Positions 57,450 to 64,000 of a stretch of 64,000 nucleotides of DNA are shown here, piece after piece. Source of the stretch: Trichopria drosophilae (Eukaryota > Arthropoda > Insecta > Hymenoptera > Diapriidae); contig CM059583.1 in assembly GCA_030407085.1 (NCBI GenBank), forward strand, positions 44,391,001-44,455,000. Direction: 5' to 3'. The position numbers and the translations under genes were made by a program. A model generated the notes under the pieces. It made no database searches. It saw only the letters and a list, made by a program, of their open reading frames with translations, and was not told where the DNA came from. Numbering within the stretch: position 1 is the first letter of the stretch; each line of letters starts with the position of its first letter.

Positions 57450-57935
57450 ATCGCCGATTACGAATCTAGGCGTCTTGAGCCCGAAACAGAGTATGAATTA
57501 TCAACTAGCGCATATCAAAAAATAGTGAACTGTTTCGGAAAACCATCAATTGATTTGTTTGCAACGCGCGTGAATACAAAATGTAGTAGATATGTCTCGT
57601 GGAAAAAAGATCCAGGAGCCATAGCAATAGATGCCTTCACGATTGACTGGTCATCAACATTTTTTTATGCTTTTCCACCATTTCCTCTCATTTTGAAAGT
57701 TTTAAGAAAAATAAGAGGAGAAGGTCCACGAGGAATTTTAGTTGTTCCACTATGGCCATCTCAACCATGGTTTCCTATGTGCATGGCCATGTTTGAAAAC
57801 GACCCCATAATATTTGAACCAAATAAAGATCTTTTATTATCTTCAAATAGACAACCACATCCACTTTGGCAACAATTTTCCCTGGCGGTGGGAATATCAT
57901 CCGAGAAGCACTTCAACTTAGAGGAACACCGATAG
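57450..57935 (+). pseudogene. DIRS pol, methyltransferase-like region
   Basis: Same frame as the RNase H part after its TAA. 'PSIDLFATRVNTKCSRYVSW' and 'DAFTIDWSSTFFYAFPPF' are the conserved core of the segment of DIRS pol often compared with DNA adenine methyltransferases; 'GILVVPLWPSQPWF' follows. Its role is not established. The frame is left for another near 57890, where the recombinase begins. Confidence 0.7.
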
Positions 57936-58864
57936 AAGCGATAGAAATCACAGTAGCGTCACTTACAAAATCCTCTCTTAAACAATATGAAGGAGCTATC
58001 AGAAAGTGGTGGTTTTTCTGTCAAAAAATGAAAATAAACTGCTATTCATCATCTGTTCCGGACGTAATAAAATTTTTAACGGAAGAATTCGAGCAGGGAG
58101 CTTCTTATGGTACCATCAATACATATCGATCAGCGGTAGCATTAGTATTAGGACCGGAAATAAGTCAAGATCCAACCATGAAAAGATTTTGTAAAGGTAC
58201 TGCTAATCTTCGACCATCGCAACCTAAGTATAATTTTCTCTGGGACCCGAAAATCGTGTTAGATTTTTTATCAACGTGGTTTCCGAACGACGACATTTCA
58301 TTGGAAAAATTGGCAAAAAAAAAAAAAATATAAGTGACTCTTCTTGCTCTAGCCACGGGACATAGAATTCAAACACTTTCTCTAATAAAGATAGAAAATA
58401 TTCGACAAGGACAAAATAAAATTGAAATAAAAATACCAGATCGTATAAAAACCTCGGGTCCGACAAGGAAACAACCTCTTTTACAATTACCATTTTTCAA
58501 CATAAAGAATATATGTCCTGCATCTGCACTGATAACGTACATTAATCGGACAGAGAATATACGTAATGAGACACAACCTCTTTTTTTATCATTCAAAAAA
58601 CCACATAAAGTAGTGTCTACACAAACCATTAGTAAATGGATCAAATTTGTTTTAAAAGAGAGCGGAATTGATACAGAAAAATTTTCAGCATATAGCACAA
58701 GACACGCATCTACTTCGGCAGCGAAACGAAATGGTGTAAGCATCGATACGATTCGATTAACAGCAGGATGGTCAAAAGAATCGGCAACATTTGCCAAATA
58801 TTATAATTTAAATGTTAGCGAAGAAAGTGTAACATTTGCAAACTCTGTTCTAAATGCATTATAA
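57890..58864 (+). pseudogene. DIRS tyrosine recombinase, split by TAA
   Basis: The N-terminal core-binding part reads 'TKSSLKQYEGAIRKWWFF' and 'GTINTYRSAVALVLG'. After an A-run and an in-frame TAA at 58331-58333 the same frame continues with the catalytic part: Arg in 'LALATGHRIQTLSL', the second box in 'FSAYSTRHASTSAAKRNG' and the nucleophile region 'AGWSKESATFAKYYN' with its Tyr. The protein ends at TAA 58862. In DIRS elements this enzyme integrates a circular DNA copy by strand exchange without making a target duplication, which the empty site supports. The run of twelve A before the stop is a likely slippage or mutation point. Confidence 0.85.
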
Positions 58865-58933
58865 TATATATGTTAAAAAAAACAAAAAAAAAAAAAACAC
58901 ATGTATCTATTGCCGTAACTTGACTGTGAGCGT

Positions 58934-59045
58934 CTACACTGTGATCTCAAGGAAGAGGCTCGGAGTACAATTCAACGATTAAACGAACTTACTTGTAAGT
59001 GAAGTTCAATCGGAATTGTTCGTAGAGCCTCTTCCCAAGAGATCA
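58934..59045. repeat. DIRS internal complementary region
   Basis: CTACACTGTGATCTCAAGG through CGGAGTACAA complements the left end; TTCAACGATTAAACGAACTT through CGTAGAGCCTCTTCC complements the right end. The two halves meet at TACAATTCAACG, the would-be circle junction. Confidence 0.9.
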
Positions 59046-59092
59046 GTCCCACCCTATTAACCCATATCACCCTACAGTTACGGCACTTTAAA

Positions 59093-59280
59093 GAATGAAG
59101 TTCAATAGAAATATAGGACGTAAACGTCAAGAAAAACCAAATTTTTTATCATTGCTTTAAACTATAGTGGCATTACTGACATAAAATTGAGGATACTACA
59201 CTGTGATCTCTTCGGAAGAGGCTCTACGAACAATTCCGATTGAACTTCACTTACAAGTAAGTTCGTTTAATCGTTGAATT
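59093..59280 (-). repeat. DIRS right inverted terminal repeat and unique right end
   Basis: 59093-59222 pairs with the left terminal repeat; the last ~58 bp pair only with the internal complementary region. Confidence 0.85.
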
Positions 59281-59334
59281 CTTATATGTATGAAAATTGA
59301 AAATGATTTACAACTATGACCTATGGCCTGAGTC

Positions 59335-59600
59335 GACGTAAAAAGTACTTTACGCACACAATTACAAAATAGTATTTTTCGATACTAGTGCGTAAAATAC
59401 GATTTTACGCACCGTTTTTAACATGTGATTAGATAGGGCGGTGCGTAAAATCGAATTCTTACGCACGCGTGCCGAACGATATTTTTCGATATACTATGCG
59501 TAAAATTTGTGCGCCGTTTTTTGTGAGTCAAATATGATGTTACGTATGAATCGTATTTTGCGCACTAAAAACGGTGCGTAAAATCAAATTTTACGACATC
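59335..59600. repeat. cluster of GTGCGTAAAAT palindromes
   Basis: GTGCGTAAAATACGATTTTACGCAC-type pairs at about 59389, 59441, 59497 and 59572. Same family as 44.6 and 53.9 kb. Confidence 0.65.
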
Positions 59601-59619
59601 AATAGAGTGACTCATGGGA

Positions 59620-59690
59620 TAATCATTTGGGACAATTTCGAAAGTAAATATTCCAGACGAAAACAATACCTGCCTTTTACTCTAAATGTT
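59620..59690 (-). repeat. minus-strand copy of the 20.1-kb dispersed repeat
   Basis: ATTTCGAAAGTAAATATTCC and AGACGAAAACA match the complement of 20120-20162. Confidence 0.6.
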
Positions 59691-59889
59691 ATAGCATTTA
59701 TATTGAATTTGCACATTCTTCTACTTGAAAACTTATTCGTTATTCTGTTTTCAGATTTTGAAGGGAATATTGTGACTCGTTATTAGCTTAATTTCAAATT
59801 TCGAAAATGTTCAGATTAAATACTTTCGAACCAAAAATTGGAGTTTACTCGAAATAATTCCAAGCACTGGAAAATGCAGATCAAATTTT

Positions 59890-60345
59890 AAAACTAGTGT
59901 TGGCGTGGTGCATCGCTCGCTTCGCTCGCTCAGAAAGTTCGTCACAGTGGAGAGTAGGCTATTCCTTAATACTCGTTCGTTTACTAACAGCTTTCAATTA
60001 TATTATAAAATTATATCGTTATTTAGGGGTCTAATCATATTTAGGTCCAAGTGGCTTCGTTAGATATGTTACAACAACATAGTGATTCTTATATGTATGA
60101 AAATTGAAAATGATTTACAACTATGACCTATGGCCTGAGTCGACGTAAAATTGAAAACGAGCATTTTCAAAACTTCGACCCCGACGACAGGCCAGCCGAA
60201 GTATTAATAAGTAAAAGTTGCAAAACACTTAATACAGACAGTAATTAGTAAAATACTGTAAACACGTAATATGCATCGAATAGTCTATTACAATACAAGT
60301 GCGTGAAGTAAGTGTTTTGCAACTTTTATTTATTAATATTATTTA
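59890..60345. repeat. repeat copy containing the empty DIRS target
   Basis: Direct copy of 37355-37650. Around 60079-60130 it reads as the left and right DIRS flanks joined. 60197-60236 and 60299-60345 are inverted copies (AAGTAAAAGTTGCAAAACAC), giving a hairpin of about 150 bp; (TA)n follows at about 60347-60366. Confidence 0.75.
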
Positions 60346-60473
60346 TATATATATATATATATATATGTAATATATTTTAATACTTAGTTGATTTTTAATT
60401 TGATATATTGAATTTAGAAATTGTTAAAAAGCGAATACCACAATAGCATTTGTTCAGTTGTTTAAAAAAAAAA

Positions 60474-60592
60474 TGTAACCTAAAGAGGAGAAAGACAGAT
60501 TGATTCGTCAATTAGCTGTCAAGGAAGAAAAATGTCAATAAAAGATTTTTCTAATAAGCTTTGACGACTTGTTATTATCTCAAGCCATTACA
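60474..60592 (+). mobile_element. candidate 5' LTR of the Gypsy element
   Basis: Starts TGTAACC and ends CCATTACA, i.e. TG...CA with TGTAA/TTACA inverted ends, and contains AATAAAAG. It is followed by CAGAAGTGGGATCGAC, which could hold the primer-binding site. At 119 bp it is short for an LTR, and the 3' LTR needed for proof lies outside the window. Confidence 0.4.
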
Positions 60593-60687
60593 ATTTCAGA
60601 AGTGGGATCGACTACATATAATTACAGTGAAATTATCTATTAAAATTTATATCGAATTATATTGAATTTTTACTGGTGAAACGAAAA

Positions 60688-62301
60688 ATGGTTGACAGTT
60701 ACGAATTTAATCAATTGAGGTGTACTGAACTGAGATCAATTTTGAGGCGACTAGGATATCCGACGCATGGAACTAAAGCCGAATTAGTTCTTAGACTGAT
60801 GGAAGCAGATCCTGAAGGAACAACTTTGAATAATGTCACAGAAGGAATGGAAGAAAAAGCGGTTGCTGAGGATGCAGTTACCGATGAAGAGCATCAAAAT
60901 CGTAACGATGATTAAAATGAAGAATTAAATATTGCATCACAGCGACCAGAAGATGTGCTACCAGAGGATGACGGAAGAGACGGAAGAAGGCGATCTTTTG
61001 ACATGTTGAATGAAAATAGAAGACTACGAGAAGAACTACAGTGGATGCATCGTGAACAAGAATTATTACGTCGTGAACGAGATTTAGCAAGAAGAGAAGC
61101 TGATTTTGAACGAGAGTCACGAAATTCTTCAAGTCGAATTGAACCAGGTGATATGAGGAAATCTCACGTAAGCATCAAATCAATTTCTGAGTTGCTCAGT
61201 CCATTTGATGGTTCTGAAAGTTGTTTTGAAGAGTGGGAACGTCAGGTTAGGTTTTTACGTCAAACATATGCAATCGATGATAATTTAACCAAAATTTTAA
61301 TTTCGTCAAGGTTGAAAGAAAAAGCGCTAGAAAGGTTTCATTCGAAAGCAGAATATTTGCAAATGAGTGTTGACGAACTATTAAATGAAATGAAATCATC
61401 TTTTGAAAATCGTCAAACAAAGTTAGAGCGTCGTAGAAAATTCGAATCGCGCATATGGAAATCGAACGAAAATTTTTCAAAATACTACCACGATAAAATA
61501 ATTTTAGGTAATCGAGTTCCTGTAGAAGAAGATGAAATAATCGAATATATTATTGATGGAATCCCCGACGTAACACTTCGGAATCAAGCTCGACTTCAAA
61601 ATTTTGTTAGACCTGCTCAACTCCTGGAAAAATTCAAATTGATATCTTTACGGAATGAAGAAAAGAATCGCAGTTTCACAACGGTACGAAAAAATGTGTA
61701 TCATGTTAATGATCCAAAGCCGCTGAAAGATGTAGAAGAAAAGAAGAATATTTCAATATCAGAAAAAAATGAAGAGACTCGCTATCAATATCAAAACATG
61801 GTTCGCTGTTTCAACTGCAACCGAAATGGTCACACCAGTAAGGATTGTCAACTGCCAAGGAAAGAAAGTGGATCATGTTTCCATTGCGGTGAGATTGGGC
61901 ACATGATTCGAAACTGTCCGAAGAAGAAAGAACAAATTAGTAACGTTTATGATGATCCCATCGAGGAAGATGAATTTCATAAGGTCGTATCTTTGGAAAT
62001 TCGTAGTGATAATTTGAAACGAGTGATTTGTTTAGATGCTTTATTAGATACGGGTAGTCCAATTAGTTTTGTAAAAGACAAATTTATCAACAAAAAATTA
62101 ATCGAACGTTGTAATTTTAATGAAGAAAAATATGTGGGAATTAATAATTCTAAACTATGTCTTATCGGTAAAATATTTTCACGTTTAACCTTTCACAATT
62201 TCACAGAAGAAGCTTATATTTATGTTGTACCGGAAAATAGTATGAAAAATTCGATTATTATTGGTCGCGATTTATTATGCAGAATGGGGTTTACTTTATA
62301 A
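60688..62301 (+). pseudogene. gag: Ty3/Gypsy gag-protease with SAP domain; two in-frame TAA
   Basis: ATG at 60688 starts a SAP-type DNA/chromatin-binding motif ('ELRSILRRLGYPTHGTKAEL'), unusual at the head of a gag. The frame meets TAA at 60913-60915 and then continues unbroken: an Arg/Glu-rich coiled-coil-like stretch, the capsid region ('SPFDGSESCFEEWERQVRFL', 'LNEMKSSFENRQTK'), two zinc knuckles ('CFNCNRNGHTSKDC' and 'CFHCGEIGHMIRNC') and an aspartic protease ('LDALLDTGSPISFV', 'IIIGRDLLCRMG'). It ends with TAA at 62299-62301. Gag packages the RNA and the protease matures the polyprotein. Either stop could be a disabling mutation; the second could also be a recoding point, because the pol frame follows in the same register. 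Confidence 0.8.
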
Positions 62302-64000
62302 CAAACTTTTAAAGAAAAGTTTGATAAAGATGTAAATGAGATAATGAATATCGATATTAATAGTGACAATTTATCGGTTGATCAATTTAATGTAAATCCA
62401 GAAATTTCGTATGAGGTTAAAACCGAATTTGTGAATATATTTAATAATTTATATTTAAATGCTGAAAAACCTAATGAACCGGAAACGAATATGGAATTGC
62501 GTATTAAATTAACAAACGAAAAACCTTTTTATTGCATGCCGAGACGCTTATCATACGAAGATAAAAATAAATTAAGTGAAATTATTGAACGATTGCTAGA
62601 ACAGAATGTAATAAGACCTAGTATCTCTGAATATGCATCTCCAATTGTATTAGCTCGCAAAAAAGATGGTTCAGCAAGACTTTGTATTGATTATAGAACT
62701 TTGAATAAAGTAATACTACGGGATAATTATCCTTTACCGATAATCGAGGATCAGTTGGAAGCATTGTCGGGAAAAAAATATTTCTCTACATTAGATTTGA
62801 AAGATGGTTTTCACCATATTAAAATAAATGATGATTCGATTAAATATACGGCATTTGTGACACCTTTAGGTCAGTATGAATATCTAAAAATGCCTTTTGG
62901 CCTTAAAACTGCACCTTCGGTTTTTATGCGCTTTATAAATACAATATTTCAAGAATTATTGCGTTCTGGAGATGTTGTGGTTTATATGGATGACATCCTT
63001 GTTGCGAGTAATACTTTAACTGAACATCTGAATTCATTAAAAAAAGTTTTTAAAGTTCTAGTAAAAAATAAACTAATACTACGATTAGATAAATGTAAAT
63101 TTTTACAAACACAAATCGAATATTTAGGTTATATTGTCACAAAAGAAGGTATTCAACCTACAAAAAAGGGAATTGATGCTGTCACTAATTTTCCGATACC
63201 TCGAAATAAACGGGAATTACAAAGTTTCTTAGGATTGTGCTCCTATTTTAGAAAATTTGTAGAATTTTTTTCAATTAAAGCAAAACCTTTATATGATTTG
63301 TTAAAATCGAATACACAATTTAAAATAGGAGATATCGAAAGACAAACCATAAAAGAATTGAAGGAAAAATTGGTGGAAGCACCAATTTTAGCTCTTTTTA
63401 ATCCCAAAGATAAAACGGAATTACATTGTGATGCTAGTACGTATGGATTCGGAGCTGTATTAATTCAAAAGAAATCAGATGGTCAGTTTCATCCTATTTT
63501 CTACTTTTCTAAACGTACCACAGATACAGAGTCGAAATATCATAGTTTTGAACTCGAGACCTTAGCCATAATTTATGCACTCCATCGTTTTAGAGTTTAT
63601 TTACAAGGAATGAAATTTAAAATTGTTACAGATTGCAATTCATTAGTATTGACGCTGAACAAAAAAGACATTAATCCGCGAATATCTCGATGGGCTTTGG
63701 AGCTGTTGAATTATGACTACACACTCGAGCACAGATCTGGGACGAGAATGCGCCATGTTGATGCTTTAAGTAGAACACCAATCATGGTAGTTGATGACAA
63801 TACATTTGAATGGAATGTTTCGGTTTGTCAAGAGCAAGATCATAAGATAGTAGAAATTAGAAGTCGTTTAGAAAAGGGCGAAGAAAAATTTTATGAAATG
63901 CGAAATGGACTTGTTTATAGAAAATATAAAGATAATAAATTGTTGTTTTATGTTCCCGAACAAATGGAGCGTAACGTTTTATTTAAATATCACGATGAAA
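62302..64000 (+). CDS. pol: Ty3/Gypsy pol: reverse transcriptase, RNase H, start of integrase (partial)
   Basis: In the same frame as gag-protease, directly after its TAA, and open to the window edge (566 codons). Reverse transcriptase motifs in order: 'PIVLARKKDGSARLCIDYR', 'YFSTLDLKDGFHHI', 'MPFGLKTAPSVFMRFI', 'VVVYMDDILVAS' and 'KFLQTQIEYLGYIV'. RNase H: 'TELHCDASTYGFGAVL', 'YHSFELETLAIIYALHRFR', 'IVTDCNSLVLTL' and 'RHVDALSR'. The last ~60 residues lead towards the zinc-binding head of an integrase. No frameshift or internal stop is seen, so this part looks young. The first codons (Gln-Thr-Phe) contain no ATG until about codon 15, so separate initiation would need that internal ATG. Confidence 0.9.

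Larger units (their letters stand above)
54188..59280 (+). mobile_element. DIRS-type tyrosine-recombinase retrotransposon with its empty site nearby
   Basis: Structure: inverted terminal repeats (about 54202-54341 with 59093-59222), unique outer ends, and an internal complementary region at 58934-59045 whose first half complements the left end (54188-54225) and whose second half complements the right end (about 59203-59280). This is the signature of DIRS1-like elements that pass through a circle. Coding order is gag, reverse transcriptase/RNase H, methyltransferase-like region, tyrosine recombinase. Flanks ...CAACATAGTGA(TT) and (TT)CTTATATGTATG... are joined as CATAGTGATTCTTATATG at 60079-60096, so integration added no duplication beyond an ambiguous TT. 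Several frameshifts and TAA codons show the copy is inactive. Confidence 0.9.

Noticed and set aside
4315..62301. Many in-frame stops are TAA (THAP, SWIM, two non-LTR relics, DIRS, Gypsy), hinting at a variant genetic code
   Set aside because: Normal ends of the same genes also use TAA, other relics have frameshifts, the ELL pseudogene has TAG stops, and TAA is the most likely nonsense codon in AT-rich DNA.

Overview
The window reads as a piece of an AT-rich animal genome, most likely an insect (possibly hymenopteran). Genes have spliceosomal introns, and one pseudogene clearly derives from the animal transcription factor gene ELL. Nearly everything else is transposable-element sequence in many states of decay. 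I see no operons, CRISPR arrays, rRNA genes or convincing functional tRNA genes.

Layout. 0-8 kb: a MULE-type transposase scrap, a small TA-flanked palindrome, a complete 3.66-kb THAP/DDE transposon (1907-5565) and a frameshifted relic of a CXC-type repeat protein. 8-17 kb: a foldback element with a tRNA-like unit in each arm and a nested MITE, several tandem repeats, and a long-armed foldback (13974-16817) split by a probable solo LTR with an ACAC duplication. 17-26 kb: a TA-flanked element carrying an orphan acidic last exon, a 5'-truncated I/R1-like non-LTR retrotransposon between 69-bp direct repeats, and a long-TIR element (21893-25280) with a SWIM zinc-finger transposase relic. 25-45 kb: a mosaic of foldbacks and MITEs, many built from one short motif repeated in both orientations; two non-LTR endonuclease relics; and the best host-gene candidate, a two-exon ankyrin-repeat gene at 32219-32911. 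45-53 kb: a second foldback with outward-facing tRNA-like units, another long-armed foldback, and an intron-containing ELL pseudogene (49792-51129). 53-60 kb: an RNase H scrap and a structurally complete DIRS-type tyrosine-recombinase retrotransposon (54188-59280), whose empty target site survives in a nearby paralogous repeat. 60 kb to the end: a Ty3/Gypsy element with a SAP-domain gag, running off the window.

The two most unusual themes are (a) foldbacks whose arms carry Pol III-like tRNA units pointing outward, sharing a T-run plus AATTTATTTG-like tail with a third single copy; and (b) at least seven loci of the same design (an 8-14 bp motif iterated in both orientations into a large palindrome), each using a different motif. 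All identifications come from reading motifs and translated frames by eye; no database search was run.
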